The notes: generated from the letters alone by a model not told the origin. A DNA stretch of 64,000 bases from Streptomyces sp. MMG1533 (GCF_001279775.1 NZ_LGDG01000244.1:1-64000), one strand, 5' to 3'; shown: positions 25,617 to 35,210, counted from the first letter of the stretch. Numbers and translations: made by a program.

Positions 25617-25886
25617 TCAGGGTTTGGTGAGAGGGCCTGCGTGCAGGGCGTTCAGGCGGCGCCGGTATTCCTCTTCGTCGATCTCCCCGCGGGCGAACCG
25701 CTCCCCGAGGACCTGCTCGGGTGTCTGCGGCGCGGCAGGGGTGTGGGTGTGCTCGTGAGGCCGGTTCACAGCGCGGAAGATCAGCACGCCCACTGTGATG
25801 ATCAGCGCCCAGAACAGGACCATGCTGGCGGACATCGCGAACCAGCCCCATCCGCTGACGTCGTGGCCGTACCAGAACATCGCCAT
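25617..25886 (-). CDS. SHOCT-domain membrane protein
   Basis: An 89-residue protein: one transmembrane helix (MVLFWALIITVGVLIFRAV), a His-rich linker (HEHTHTP), then a SHOCT domain at the C-terminus (PEQVLGERFARGEIDEEEYRRRLNAL). SHOCT modules mediate oligomerisation or nucleic-acid contact in small membrane proteins. It is the first gene of the minus-strand operon (SHOCT, DUF2933, ICMT-like, small membrane protein, ABC ATPase, permease) and faces copA across 209 nt. Confidence 0.75.
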   Translation of the reverse strand: MAMFWYGHDVSGWGWFAMSASMVLFWALIITVGVLIFRAVNRPHEHTHTPAAPQTPEQVLGERFARGEIDEEEYRRRLNALHAGPLTKP

Positions 25887-26018
25887 TCACCTGCTTCTGA
25901 TCGTTCGGCGATCGGGTGCCGGCCCGGAGGTCCGGCGCCCTGAAGGAGCCTGGTGTCCTCGTATTCATCGTGCCTCTCCCGAGGGCGGCGCGCTGGGGCC
26001 GGGTGGTCCCGACCGGAT

Positions 26019-26053
26019 GGGGCCGTTCAGCCCCTGCCGGGTGGGGGTAGCCG
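26019..26053. promoter_or_regulatory. Possible CsoR operator in divergent region
   Basis: GGGGC-cgttca-GCCCC (26019-26034) is a perfect 5-bp inverted repeat, followed by GGTGGGGGTAGCC. G-rich tracts next to GTA are typical of CsoR sites, and CsoR is encoded in the downstream operon. It lies between the SHOCT operon and copA. Confidence 0.3.
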
Positions 26054-26095
26054 GGCGGAGGCTTGAAGGAGCGAGCTGGAAGGAGGCGCGCCGCC

Positions 26096-28924
26096 ATGGG
26101 TGCCATCGATGTCGTCGTTGTCCTGACCGCCGTGGGACTGGTCGCCTCGCTGGGCTGGTTCTTCTTCGGCCCTCGCCGCGCCGGTGCCGCGCGCCTGGAA
26201 GGCGGAGTGCAGCGGGTGGAGGTAACGGTGCGGGGCGGCTACAGCCCCAATCTGATCAAGGTCCGCGAGGGCACGCCGGTGGAGTTGGTCTTCGATCGGC
26301 AGGAGTCCGGGGAGTGCACCTCCCGGGTGGTCTTCCCCGAGCTCAAGGTCGGCGCCGGGCTGCCCGCCCACACCCGCACCACGGTGCGGCTGACCCCGGA
26401 GCGGCCGGGCTCCTTCGGGTTCGCTTGCGGCATGAACATGATCCACGGCACACTCCTGGTCGAGCGCGCCGACGGCCCTTCAGCGGCCCCTCCGTCCTCC
26501 CTCGACGGCCATGGCACCGCCGCCGCGCCCGCCGCTCAGGAGGGCGGGCCCCCGGCCGGGGAAGGACCGGCGGCGGCCGAGGCGGAGGCTGCGGACGCCG
26601 CCGAGCGGCAGGCCGAGATCAAGGATCTCACCCGCAGGGTGCTGGTGGGCGTGGTGCTCACCGCCCCGGTGTTGTTCGCGGTGATGGCGCATGAACTCTT
26701 CGGCGCCGACTGGGTGCCGGGCTGGATGCTTAACCACTGGCTGCAGCTGGCGCTGATCACTCCGGTGATGTTCTACACCGGCCTGCCCATCCATGTGACC
26801 GGCTGGCTGACCCTGCGCCACCGCGCCGCCGACATGAACAGCCTCATCACCCTCGGTACTTCCGCCGCCTACGGCTACAGCCTCCTGGTCACCCTCGCGC
26901 CTGCGCTGCTGCCGGAGGACGTGCGCGAGGTCTACTTCGAGGCCGTCGGCGTCATCCTCACCCTGATCCTGCTCGGACGGTTGCTGGAGGCCCGCGCGAA
27001 GGCCGGCACCGGCGAGGCCATCCGTGCCCTTCTGGGCCTGCAGGCCCGCACCGCCCGCATCGTCCGTGACGGCACGGAGACCGAGATCCCGATCGAGGAC
27101 GTCGTGGTCGGGGACGAGATCGTCATCCGGCCCGGCGAGAAGATCCCCGTCGACTCCGAGGTCCTCTCCGGCTCCTCCGCGGTCGACGAGTCCATGGTCA
27201 CCGGTGAGCCCATGCCCGTCACCAAGCACGCCGGGGACACGGTCATCGGCGCCACCGTCAACACCACCGGGTCCCTGCGCGTGCGGGCGGCCAAGGTCGG
27301 CGCGGACACGATGCTCGCCCAGATCATCCGCCTCGTGCAGCAGGCCCAGGCGTCCAAGGCCCCCATCCAGCGGCTCGCCGACGCCGTGTCGGCGTACTTC
27401 GTGCCCGCGGTCATCGCCATCGCGATCGGCACGTTCGCGCTGTGGTTCACCGTCGGCCCCTCCCCCGCGCTGACCCTCGCCCTGGTCTCCGCGGTCGCCG
27501 TACTGATCATCGCCTGCCCGTGCGCACTCGGCCTGGCCACCCCGCTTTCCGTGATGGTCGGTACCGGCAAGGGCGCCCAGGCCGGCATCCTGATCCGCTC
27601 CGCCGAGGCCCTGGAGACCGCCCACAAGCTGAACACTGTGGTGCTGGACAAGACCGGTACCGTCACCGAGGGCAAACCCGTCCTCACCGACGTCCACCCG
27701 GCCGACGGCATCGACGAAACTGAGCTGCTGCGGCTGGTGGCAGCAGCTGAGGCCGACAGCGAGCATCCGCTGGCCCAGGCCATCGTCACGGGCACCCGCG
27801 ACCGCGGTCTGTCGTGGCCGGCAGCGAACGGCTTCGACTCGGTCACCGGCAAAGGCGTCCAGGCCACCGTGGACGGTCACACCGTCCTGGTCGGCACCGC
27901 CCGGCTCCTGGGCGACGTCGGCATCGACACCACCCTGCTGGCGCCCATCGCCTCCGGTCTGTCGGCCCAGGGCAAGACCCCCGTCCTGGCCGCCGTCGAC
28001 GGACGCCCCGCCGGGGTGCTGGCCGTCGCCGACACCATCAAGGACGACTCCGCCGCCTCCATCGCCGCCCTCAGGCGCCTGGGCGTCGAGGTCGTCATCC
28101 TCACCGGCGACAACGCCCGCACCGCCGCCGCGATCGCCGCCCAGGTCGGTGTGACCCGAGTGCTGGCCGAGGTGCTGCCCGAGCACAAGGCGGATGAGAT
28201 CCGCCGCCTGCAGGGCGAGGGCCGCACCGTCGGGATGGTCGGCGACGGCATCAACGACGCACCGGCTCTGGCCGCGGCCGATGTCGGCCTCGCGATCGGC
28301 ACCGGCACCGACGTGGCCATCGAGGCCGCCGACATCACCCTTATCTCCGGCTCGCTGAGCGGCGTCGTCACCGCCATCCGGCTGTCGCGGGCCACGATGC
28401 GCAACATCCGTCAGAACCTGTTCTTCGCCCTGGTGTACAACGCGGTCGGCATCCCGCTCGCCGCGGGCGCCCTGTATCCGCTGTGGGGCATCCGCCTCAG
28501 CCCGATCATCGCCGCCGCCGCGATGGCCCTCTCCTCCCTGTCCGTCGTGACCAACGCCTCCCGCCTGCGCCGCTGGCACACCAGCCCGCTGCCACCCGCC
28601 ACACCGGAATCCGTCACACCCCGGGTGGAGTCCGCAGCCAACCGGGACACGGCCCAAACCACCGCGGCCGACGTCGGGCGTAGGCGACACCACTCGCCCG
28701 AGTACGGCACCGGCCACGAACACCCGCCAGGAGTGGAGGCGGCGACTGTGGACCCGGTATGCGGCATGCCTCTTGACCCGGCCACCGCCGCCGAACAACG
28801 CCACACCGCATCCGGCAGCCACTTCTTCTGCTCCGCGCACTGCGCGGACACCTTCGACGCAGACCCAGGCCGCTATCCCGCACCGGCAGCAGACGGGACA
28901 AACAAGGGAGGGCACAACCGATGA
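26096..28924 (+). CDS. copA: Copper-exporting P1B ATPase with N-terminal cupredoxin-like and C-terminal YHS domains
   Basis: A 942-residue pump. Residues 4-24 are a membrane helix, then a cupredoxin-like domain (about 38-130: [30 protein letters not shown]) in place of the usual HMA metal-binding domain. The ATPase core has the metal-site helix [13 protein letters not shown] (Cys 474 and 476), the TGEPM actuator motif, the phosphorylated Asp in [11 protein letters not shown] (Asp 518) and [10 protein letters not shown]. The C-terminus (about 885-930) is a YHS metal-binding domain ([17 protein letters not shown]). ATG 26096 has AGGAGG 9 nt upstream. Its end overlaps csoR by 4 nt, so copper probably induces both by releasing CsoR. 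Confidence 0.93.
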   Translation: MGAIDVVVVLTAVGLVASLGWFFFGPRRAGAARLEGGVQRVEVTVRGGYSPNLIKVREGTPVELVFDRQESGECTSRVVFPELKVGAGLPAHTRTTVRLTPERPGSFGFACGMNMIHGTLLVERADGPSAAPPSSLDGHGTAAAPAAQEGGPPAGEGPAAAEAEAADAAERQAEIKDLTRRVLVGVVLTAPVLFAVMAHELFGADWVPGWMLNHWLQLALITPVMFYTGLPIHVTGWLTLRHRAADMNSLITLGTSAAYGYSLLVTLAPALLPEDVREVYFEAVGVILTLILLGRLLEARAKAGTGEAIRALLGLQARTARIVRDGTETEIPIEDVVVGDEIVIRPGEKIPVDSEVLSGSSAVDESMVTGEPMPVTKHAGDTVIGATVNTTGSLRVRAAKVGADTMLAQIIRLVQQAQASKAPIQRLADAVSAYFVPAVIAIAIGTFALWFTVGPSPALTLALVSAVAVLIIACPCALGLATPLSVMVGTGKGAQAGILIRSAEALETAHKLNTVVLDKTGTVTEGKPVLTDVHPADGIDETELLRLVAAAEADSEHPLAQAIVTGTRDRGLSWPAANGFDSVTGKGVQATVDGHTVLVGTARLLGDVGIDTTLLAPIASGLSAQGKTPVLAAVDGRPAGVLAVADTIKDDSAASIAALRRLGVEVVILTGDNARTAAAIAAQVGVTRVLAEVLPEHKADEIRRLQGEGRTVGMVGDGINDAPALAAADVGLAIGTGTDVAIEAADITLISGSLSGVVTAIRLSRATMRNIRQNLFFALVYNAVGIPLAAGALYPLWGIRLSPIIAAAAMALSSLSVVTNASRLRRWHTSPLPPATPESVTPRVESAANRDTAQTTAADVGRRRHHSPEYGTGHEHPPGVEAATVDPVCGMPLDPATAAEQRHTASGSHFFCSAHCADTFDADPGRYPAPAADGTNKGGHNR

Positions 28925-29256
28925 CCACCATCCCCGACCACGCCCACACCGCGGATCCGGTAGCGAACGCCACCCCGCCCGGCTACACCGACCACAAGGA
29001 CGACCACCTGTCCCGGCTGCATAAGGTCGAGGGACAGATACGCGGTATCACGCGCATGGTGGACACAGAGCGGTACTGCATCGACATCCTCACCCAGATC
29101 AGCGCCGTCACCCACGCCCTGCACGAGGTCGCCCTCGGCCTGCTCGACGACCACATACGGCACTGCGTCCTCGACGCGGTCCGCACCGATGAAGCCGAAG
29201 GCGACGCCAAACTCGACGAACTCACCCTCGCCCTGCGCCGCACGCTGCGGCTGTGA
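28921..29256 (+). CDS. csoR: CsoR copper-sensing repressor
   Basis: A 111-residue all-helical repressor of the CsoR/RcnR family. The copper ligands fall at Cys53 (RYCIDIL), His78 and Cys82 (DDHIRHC), with spacing 25 and 4 residues, the same as Cys36/His61/Cys65 of the Mycobacterium tuberculosis protein. It binds Cu(I) and then leaves its operator. ATGA overlap with copA makes them one operon, which fits autoregulated copper efflux. The first 24 residues are a His/Pro-rich extension. Confidence 0.92.
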   Translation: MTTIPDHAHTADPVANATPPGYTDHKDDHLSRLHKVEGQIRGITRMVDTERYCIDILTQISAVTHALHEVALGLLDDHIRHCVLDAVRTDEAEGDAKLDELTLALRRTLRL

Positions 29257-29348
29257 ATGCTGCCCAGTCGGGCCCCAGTATCGAAGCCCATACGGAACCG
29301 GCTCCGGCCGCGGTGAAGCATACGACCTCCGCCAGGCCAAAGAGCTGT

Positions 29349-30383
29349 TCAAGGCCGGGCTCTACCCGTTCGCTCCGCCGGAAGCAGGTATCGAGGGAAC
29401 GCTCGGCTCCCTCCAGTCTGGCCCGACAGACACAGCCCGCCACTCCAGGTGGCCGACAGCTGTGGGCAGCCCTCATGTTTGCTCACCAATTGAGCAGAGA
29501 TCTCAGCGAGCGCCTCCAAACGCCGCTCCAGGCTGGGATGGGTGGAGAAAAGATTGGCCACCGTGGTGCCGGGCCCGAGTGCGGGGGTGAAGAAGAACGC
29601 GTTGAACGCCTGGGCGGTACGCAGGTCCTGAGTCGGGATACGGGCAATGTCACCGGTGGCCTTTATCAGGGCCGAGGCCAGAGCGGAGGGCCGCGCGGTG
29701 AGCATGGCTCCGGCGCGGTCGGCGGCCAGTTCCCGATAGCGGGACAGCGCCCGGATCAACAGGAAGCTGATCGCGTAGACCAGTGCGGAGACCCCCATGA
29801 CAAGCGCGAGCACCGCCGCAGTGTTCTGGTCGCGGTTGCGTCCGCCGAACAGCTGGGAGTAGAAGGCGAAACGGACGATGAGCTCGGCGATCACGCCCAG
29901 GAACGAGGCGATGGTGATCACCGCGACGTCGCGGTGTGCGACGTGGGACAGCTCGTGGGCAAGGACGCCTTCGAGCTCGGCGGGCTCCAGGCGGCGCTGG
30001 AGTCCGGTGGTGACGCAGACGACGGCGTGGTCGGCGTTGCGACCGGTGGCGAACGCGTTGGGCAGGTCCATCCGGGAGAGGGCCACCCGTGGTCTGGGCA
30101 TGTCCGCGGCTGCGCACAACCGGTCGATGACGCCGTGCAGCTGAGGTGCTTCCTCCCGGGTGACGAGGCGGCCGTGCATGGCGTACAGGGCGATCCGGTC
30201 GGAGTACCAGTACTGCGCGACCAGCAGCCCGGCGGCGATGACGACGACCAGGACGACAGACTTGAGCAGCACGATCAGCGCCGCGACGAACGCCACGTAC
30301 AGCAGCCCGAGGAGGAACATCGTGACCAGCATCCGGGCGGTGAGCTGCCGGTCGGGCTCGAATCGGCTGCGCATCGCCGTCAC
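29349..30383 (-). CDS. htpX: HtpX-like M48 membrane metalloprotease
   Basis: A 344-residue zinc protease of the inner membrane. Two N-terminal helices (MLVTMFLLGLLYVAFVAAL, VVLVVVIAAGLLVAQYW) precede the catalytic HELSHVAHRD; the third ligand lies in the later helix (SRYRELAADRAGA). It degrades damaged membrane proteins. GTG 30383 overlaps the stop of pspAA (GTGA). The M48 domain ends at about residue 300 (LERRLEALAEISAQLV); the last about 45 residues are unrelated to the family and probably a read-through into flanking DNA after loss of the normal stop. Confidence 0.88.
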   Translation of the reverse strand: MTAMRSRFEPDRQLTARMLVTMFLLGLLYVAFVAALIVLLKSVVLVVVIAAGLLVAQYWYSDRIALYAMHGRLVTREEAPQLHGVIDRLCAAADMPRPRVALSRMDLPNAFATGRNADHAVVCVTTGLQRRLEPAELEGVLAHELSHVAHRDVAVITIASFLGVIAELIVRFAFYSQLFGGRNRDQNTAAVLALVMGVSALVYAISFLLIRALSRYRELAADRAGAMLTARPSALASALIKATGDIARIPTQDLRTAQAFNAFFFTPALGPGTTVANLFSTHPSLERRLEALAEISAQLVSKHEGCPQLSATWSGGLCLSGQTGGSRAFPRYLLPAERTGRARP

Positions 30384-30658
30384 CCCGGGATAAGGCCCTC
30401 GTCGGAGAGCAGCTCCCGCACCTGTGTGAGGCTGGTGTCCTCGTCGGGCAGGACCAGGTCGGACGGTGTGATCGTCTCGGTCGGCAGGGGCGTGCCATAG
30501 CTGCGTACCGCGTCCAAGAGGGCCGACAGGGCGGTGGTGAACGCCGTCTCGTCGTCGGCGTCGGCTGCCGACTGCAGAGCGGCGTCCAGCTCGTTGAGCC
30601 GGCCGAGGTGTTCGTCGGTGATCTCGTACTGGCCCTCGCCGAGAATCCGCATGATCAT
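30380..30658 (-). CDS. pspAA: PspAA (PspA-associated protein)
   Basis: A 92-residue protein starting MIMRILGEGQYEI, with a helical middle (LGRLNELDAALQSA) and the ending LPDEDTSLTQVRELLSDEGLIPG, the typical PspAA domain. It is encoded between pspA and htpX with 4-nt overlaps on both sides, so the three are translationally coupled. PspAA domains link PspA to other envelope-stress proteins; the biochemical role is not settled. Confidence 0.85.
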   Translation of the reverse strand: MIMRILGEGQYEITDEHLGRLNELDAALQSAADADDETAFTTALSALLDAVRSYGTPLPTETITPSDLVLPDEDTSLTQVRELLSDEGLIPG

Positions 30659-31431
30659 GATGTGGCCTCCTGATCCGGCGGGCCCTGCTCGGCGCTCTTG
30701 CCTTCTACGGCCGGTGGGGTCGCGGACGCGGGGAGCTGGGCTTTCATCCGGGCCAGCTCCTTGTCCACGTCCTGGCCCGCAGTGACGCGTTCGAGTTCGG
30801 CCTGGATGTCGTCGCGGCCGGCGGGAAGGGTGGCGTCCTCCAGGGCACCGGAGGCGAGCAGTTCGTCCAACGCACCGGCGCGGGCCTGCAGTTGCTCGGT
30901 CTTGTCCTCGGCACGCTGCATAGCCATGCCGACATCACCCATCTCCTCTCCGATACCGGTGACGGCCTCGGTGATGCGGGTCTGGGCCTCGGCCGCGGTA
31001 TAGCGGGCCTTGATGGTCTCCTTGCTGGTGCGGAAGGTGTCCACCTTCGTCTGGAGGCGCTGGGAGGCCAGGGTGAGTTTCTCCTCCTCGGCCTGCAGCG
31101 TTGCCTGCTGGATCTGGAGGTCCGTGAGCTGGGAGGCCACGGCGGTGCGCCTGCTCAGGGCTTCGCGGGCGAGATCCTCGCGTCCGGCTCCGAGCGCCTG
31201 TTGGGCCTGTCCCTCCAGCTTGCCGCTGGACTGGCGCAACTGGTTGATCTGCAGGTCGATGCGCTTGCGGCTGGTGGCCACGTCCGCCACACCACGTCGT
31301 ACCTTCTGCAGCATTTCCTGCTGCTGGGCATAGGAGTAGTCCAGTACCTCCCGCGGGTCTTCGGCCTTGTCCAGGGCCTTGTTCGCCTTCGTCCGGAAGA
31401 GGGTGGCTATGCGGTGGGCGATGCTGGTCAT
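30655..31431 (-). CDS. pspA: PspA/IM30 envelope-stress protein
   Basis: A 258-residue coiled-coil protein: short amphipathic N-terminus (MTSIAHRIATLFRTKANK), then DPREVLDYSYAQQQEMLQ and long heptad helices (QLRQSSGKLEGQAQQAL, QLTDLQIQQATLQAEEEKL). It binds stressed membranes as part of ESCRT-III-like scaffolds. ATG 31431 is preceded by GAGGAGG with 9-nt spacing; longer in-frame upstream starts are not supported. It leads the pspA-pspAA-htpX operon. Confidence 0.92.
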   Translation of the reverse strand: MTSIAHRIATLFRTKANKALDKAEDPREVLDYSYAQQQEMLQKVRRGVADVATSRKRIDLQINQLRQSSGKLEGQAQQALGAGREDLAREALSRRTAVASQLTDLQIQQATLQAEEEKLTLASQRLQTKVDTFRTSKETIKARYTAAEAQTRITEAVTGIGEEMGDVGMAMQRAEDKTEQLQARAGALDELLASGALEDATLPAGRDDIQAELERVTAGQDVDKELARMKAQLPASATPPAVEGKSAEQGPPDQEATS

Positions 31432-31778
31432 AGCGGCCTGCCTCCTCTCGATCGGTGAGGAATCAGCCAGTCCATGCCACGTCTGCGGGACACTTCCAGA
31501 CTCCGGCGGCGTGGTCCGGGCCGCAACCTCGGTCCCGGCGTCCGAGGGCGCGGCTGCAACGGCTGCAGGCATGAGACACCGCACCCCCATCCTGCGCCTC
31601 CCGCGCGAGGAGTGATGGGCGGGCGGCCCGGTGGGCGGGAACGGCCGGCCGCTCACCATGGCGAGCGAGAGCTGCTACGGCGGCCCTCAGCCTTCGCCAC
31701 CCGATTGCGGTCGTGCCTCTCACGCTCGCGCCTGGCGGGTCGATGATGGAGGTGAGCCGCAAAGGGAGGTGATCGGGG
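31432..31778. other. Divergent intergenic region
   Basis: 347 nt between pspA and the DUF6448 gene. It must hold both promoters. I see no coding sequence and no convincing palindrome. Confidence 0.5.
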
Positions 31779-32306
31779 ATGCCACCGCACTGTGATTCTC
31801 TCGACGGTCCCGTCGTCACGGCCGCGCGCAAAGCCCTGGAAGGAAGGGATGTCGACCAGGTCCTGCCCTACGTACCTGAAGAAGGGGAACCAGAGGTCCG
31901 TGAGGCGTTCAGTCTCACGGCCAGGGCGCGTACGCACGGCCGGGAGGCCCAGGAAGTGGCCGACCGCTGGTTCTTCGAGACGGTCGTCCGCGTACACCGC
32001 TCCGGAGAAGGGGCTCCCTTCACAGGACTGAAGCCGGCCGGGCTCGATGTCGGGCCGGTGATCCCGGCTGCTGAGCGTGCCCTCGAGGCCGGCTCCGCGG
32101 ACGAACTGACCGGGGCGCTCTGCGGAATCATCCGTGAGCAGGTGGAAGAGCGTCACAGACGCGCCATGAGGCTCAAGGAGCATGCCACTGAGGGGGTTGA
32201 TGCCGCCCGCGAGTTCGTGGAGGCCAGCCTCGGCCTGCAGGTGTGGGCGCACCGCGTGTACAAACAGGCGATCGCCGTCCCGCATGCACCCACCCGGCGC
32301 TCGTAA
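31779..32306 (+). CDS. DUF6448-family protein
   Basis: A 175-residue soluble, helical protein. The start MPPHCDSLDGPVVTAARKAL, the middle WFFETVVRVHRSGEGAPFTG and LKPAGLDVGPVIPAAERALE, and the end FVEASLGLQVWAHRVY are diagnostic for DUF6448. His/Cys in the first six residues could bind metal. The ATG follows GGGAGGTGATCGGGG. It is divergent from the psp operon. Function of the family is unknown. Confidence 0.8.
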   Translation: MPPHCDSLDGPVVTAARKALEGRDVDQVLPYVPEEGEPEVREAFSLTARARTHGREAQEVADRWFFETVVRVHRSGEGAPFTGLKPAGLDVGPVIPAAERALEAGSADELTGALCGIIREQVEERHRRAMRLKEHATEGVDAAREFVEASLGLQVWAHRVYKQAIAVPHAPTRRS

Positions 32307-32436
32307 GGAAACGAACCAGTCTGGGCCCCCCGCCGTATGAACCCCGGCGCAGAGGACGGCGCGCCTATCGCCTTGTTCCATGCGGATCCGCACGAGGTCG
32401 GTCCTCGGTCGCGGTACCACGGCATCCTCCCCGGAT

Positions 32437-33114
32437 TCATGCCGTCACACTGACGCGCGTGCGAAGGTTGTGGAACTGGCGGGTTTGCATGATCAGGTGA
32501 GCGGGTTCCCAGAACAGGATGTCCATGGTCCGGGTGAGGGGCCGTGGGCGGCTGCGACCCCTCGCGCGGACGATCAGCCGAGTCCTTCCGCCAGGCTCCG
32601 GCCGGAGGTGGAAACCCCAGATCGAGTCGATGTACGCCTTGGGCAGCGGCTCGTACCGCACGTCGAAGGGGCGTCCCGAGGGGAGTTTTGTCTGCGAGCG
32701 CAGCACCAGGGTCCGCTCCGGTTCCAGGACCGCGACGGTGAACCAGGCATCGCCGCTCGGCAGGGAGTCCAGGTGCTGGTCCTGCTCCAGGAGCTGCCAC
32801 TCCGGAACGATGCGTTCGGCGCTTGGGCGCCCGCCATTGTCCAGGCGGTCCCAGCTGTACCAGCCGCCGCGGTTGCAGCCCATCTGTGCCAGCCAGGGCC
32901 AGACCTCTTCGGGCGGCGCCGGCAGGGTCGTGGCCATGGTCGAGGTGCCGTCGGCATCAGGGATGAGGCCATCGCCGGGGAGGTCGCGGTCGGCTTCGTC
33001 GGGTGTCGTGCCCCAGGTCAGCACCCGCGGCCGCAGGAAGACGCCGTACAGGGCCAGGGCGGCGGCCGCCACACCGAACGGACGTCGCCCGGCCCCGGGC
33101 CAGTGCTCGTTCAT
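32437..33114 (-). CDS. SRPBCC-family protein with membrane anchor
   Basis: A 225-residue protein. An N-terminal hydrophobic helix (PFGVAAAALALYGVFLRP) precedes a START-like SRPBCC domain: APPEEVWPWLAQMGCNRGGWYSWD, then SGDAWFTVAVLEPERTLVL and GGRTRLIVRARG. Such domains bind lipophilic ligands. ATG 33114 (MNEHWPGAG) is chosen as it starts right before the helix. It stands alone; no function beyond ligand binding can be read. Confidence 0.75.
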   Translation of the reverse strand: MNEHWPGAGRRPFGVAAAALALYGVFLRPRVLTWGTTPDEADRDLPGDGLIPDADGTSTMATTLPAPPEEVWPWLAQMGCNRGGWYSWDRLDNGGRPSAERIVPEWQLLEQDQHLDSLPSGDAWFTVAVLEPERTLVLRSQTKLPSGRPFDVRYEPLPKAYIDSIWGFHLRPEPGGRTRLIVRARGRSRPRPLTRTMDILFWEPAHLIMQTRQFHNLRTRVSVTA

Positions 33115-33234
33115 GTCCTCAGCGTCGCAGCTCGGTATCGGTGCTACCACAGGAACTCGGCACCGCCGACCCCAGAGCCCGACTCGAACCGAGTGCCGTC
33201 ACTTCACGCACGGCATGTCGTTGGCCTCCCAGGG

Positions 33235-33984
33235 TCAGTCGGCGGGAGTCAGGACGGTGGGCGGGCCGGCGGTGACACCGCCGTCCAGGACGAACTCCAC
33301 GCCGGTCGAGAAGGTGGCGTCGGTGGCGATGAAGAGGACGATGCGGGCGACCTCCTCGGGTTCACCAAATCGAGGGAGGGGTTGTCCGGCCGTGAACGAG
33401 TCGTCGAAGTCGGCCGTCATCGCGGTGCGCACCGCACCGGGATGGACGGAGCAGACACGGATCCCGTCCGGGGCCAGTTCCAGAGCCGCGGCCTTGGTCA
33501 GCCCGCGCAGTGCCCACTTGCTGGTCACATACGCTCCGATGCCGGCGTAGCCAGTAATGCCGGCGATCGAGGAGATGTTCACGATCACGCCTCCGCCGGC
33601 GCGGCGAAGTGATGGTGCAGCCGTCCGCATGCACAGCCAGGCGCCCTGGACGTTGACGTCGATGACCCTCCGGAAGGATTCGAGGCTCTGCTCCTCGATG
33701 GTCCCCCACTCAAGAATCCCGGCATTGTTGACCAGCACCGAGACCGGGCCGAGTTCCTGCTCAGTCTCCGCGACCACCGTCTGCCAGCCGTCCTCGGTGC
33801 TGACGTCCAGGTGCGCGTAGCGGGCCGGGCCACCGAGCTCCGCCGCCAGTTTCTCCCCCTCGGCGTCGAGGACGTCGGCGACTGCCACGGCCGCGCCCTC
33901 GGCCGCGAACAGACGCGCCACAGCGGCGCCGATCCCTCTGGCTCCACCGGTGACGAGAGCCACCCGCTCGCTGAGACGTGCCAT
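33235..33984 (-). CDS. Short-chain dehydrogenase/reductase
   Basis: A 249-residue classical SDR. NAD(P) motif TGGARGIG, acidic residue after the second strand (VADVLDAEG), which favours NAD, NNAG, the catalytic Ser/Tyr/Lys in ISSIAGITGYAGIGAYVTSK, and the PG motif HPGAVRT. It resembles 3-alpha/20-beta-hydroxysteroid dehydrogenases. ATG 33984 is preferred over the adjacent ATG 33987, which would leave only 2 nt to AGGAGG. Substrate unknown; not linked to its neighbours. Confidence 0.88.
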   Translation of the reverse strand: MARLSERVALVTGGARGIGAAVARLFAAEGAAVAVADVLDAEGEKLAAELGGPARYAHLDVSTEDGWQTVVAETEQELGPVSVLVNNAGILEWGTIEEQSLESFRRVIDVNVQGAWLCMRTAAPSLRRAGGGVIVNISSIAGITGYAGIGAYVTSKWALRGLTKAAALELAPDGIRVCSVHPGAVRTAMTADFDDSFTAGQPLPRFGEPEEVARIVLFIATDATFSTGVEFVLDGGVTAGPPTVLTPAD

Positions 33985-34108
33985 CATGCCCTCCTGAACC
34001 AATGCTCTCGACGAAGATGCGCAAGTTTGGCGTCGGCCGCGACCGACTCGGCATGACGGCATGACACGTCCGGTCTCAAGGGCCGCAGGCCGAGGGACAA
34101 CGGGTCGG

Positions 34109-34350
34109 TCAAGGGGCCGCGCAGATGACCTCGACGAAATGGCCCACCTCGTCCTCGGGCAGGTGACGTGCGAGGTCAGCCTCGCTGATCATGCCGACGA
34201 GGCGATGGTCGTCGATCACCGGCAGCCGACGGATCCTGTGCTCTTCCATGGTCTGAAGGACCTGGTCGGCATCGGCCTCGGCGTCGATGGTGATCGGCTT
34301 GCCCTGCTCCGGCTGGCCCGCGGTCACGGTCCTGGGGTCCTTGCCCCTGG
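34109..34350 (-). pseudogene. CBS-domain protein, C-terminal fragment
   Basis: Minus-strand residues AEADADQVLQTMEEHRIRR, LPVIDDHRLVGMISEADLARHL form one CBS motif of a CBS-pair protein. The first CBS repeat is absent; upstream of about 34350 the frame is meaningless. It is the truncated end of a protein of the BON/CBS type common in Streptomyces. Confidence 0.65.
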
Positions 34351-34359
34351 CGAGACATT

Positions 34360-34503
34360 TCACGCCGCCGCTACAACGCCTACACCGACCTTCCCCACGG
34401 CGACATCGTCGCCCTCGCCCTCGACACCTGGCTCCGGGCAAAGGGCCACCCACCCGATGTCAAGCCGCAGGTCAGGCATGCTTCCAGCCCGCCAAGGATC
34501 TGA
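34360..34503 (+). pseudogene. Unrecognised coding fragment
   Basis: A frame without a start reads RRYNAYTDLPHGDIVALAL, then DTWLRAKGHPPDVKPQV, to a stop at 34503. Codon use is like real genes of the window, and it is next to the truncated CBS fragment, so it looks like the 3' end of a lost gene. Family not recognised. The remaining 34504-34688 shows nothing. Confidence 0.3.
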
Positions 34504-34688
34504 AGGATCTGATGGATGAACAGTTCGTCGGGGTGTCCCTCCCCTCGTAGCATGAAGACCTCGACTGCAGGGGAAGTTGGGAGTGGAGGTCCTCGCTGCA
34601 CAGCCGTTCTGCTGGGGCCGCCCCGTCTGCACATCTACCCAGTGCTGCGGCTCGTCGCCGCGGCCTGCACCGAGTAGAGAACGGGCTG

Positions 34689-35210
34689 TCAGCCTTGCCG
34701 CCGACTGCTCTTCCCGTCGCGGTACGCCGGCGCCCTGCCGCCGCCCCGCGCGTGCGTCGCCAACAGCGGCAGCGTACGGGGCTCCACCACCGTGGAGAGG
34801 ACCACGACGCTGGTCGAGCGTGCGATGTGCGGGGAACGGGTGACTTCCAGGAGAGCCTCCTGCAGTTCCTCCTGGTTCCGGGCGGCCATGCGACAGAGCA
34901 CATCGCCGGTTCCGGTGGTCGCGAAGGCGTCCAGCACGGCTGGATGGCGCTCGAGTACGTCGCGGACCTCGTGCAGCGCGCCCTGTGCGATCTCAAGCGT
35001 CACGAAGGCTTGGACGGTGTAGCCCGCGGCATGCAGATCGATGTCGGGCCCGTATCCGGTGATCACGCCGGCGGATTCCATCTTCTCGATTCGGGACTGG
35101 ACCGTCGCTCGCGCTACGCCGGTCAGTCTGGACAGCTCCAGGTGCCCCGCGCGGGGGTGGCCCTGGAGGGCGTTCAGCAGAGCAACGTCCAGTTCGTCGA
35201 GGCCGCTCAT
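34689..35210 (-). CDS. Lrp/AsnC-family regulator
   Basis: A 173-residue regulator: an N-terminal HTH (MSGLDELDVALLNALQGHP, LSRLTGVARATVQSRIEKM) and a C-terminal RAM ligand-binding domain (YTVQAFVTLEIA, HPAVLDAFATTGTGDVLCRM). It is divergent from the homogentisate operon (35407) across 196 nt, the usual position for an HmgR-type AsnC regulator responding to an amino acid or its breakdown product. ATG 35210; the Arg-rich tail after residue 150 is variable. Confidence 0.88.
   Translation of the reverse strand: MSGLDELDVALLNALQGHPRAGHLELSRLTGVARATVQSRIEKMESAGVITGYGPDIDLHAAGYTVQAFVTLEIAQGALHEVRDVLERHPAVLDAFATTGTGDVLCRMAARNQEELQEALLEVTRSPHIARSTSVVVLSTVVEPRTLPLLATHARGGGRAPAYRDGKSSRRQG

Noticed and set aside
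26480..28915. An 811-codon open frame antisense to copA
   Set aside because: It arises from the GC-rich third positions of copA; its composition (runs of G, D, V, R) has no protein-like pattern and copA is certain.
33174..33200. Possible tRNA T-arm (GACTCGAACCGAG)
   Set aside because: The sequence is a small self-complementary element; no acceptor, D or anticodon arm could be built around it on either strand.
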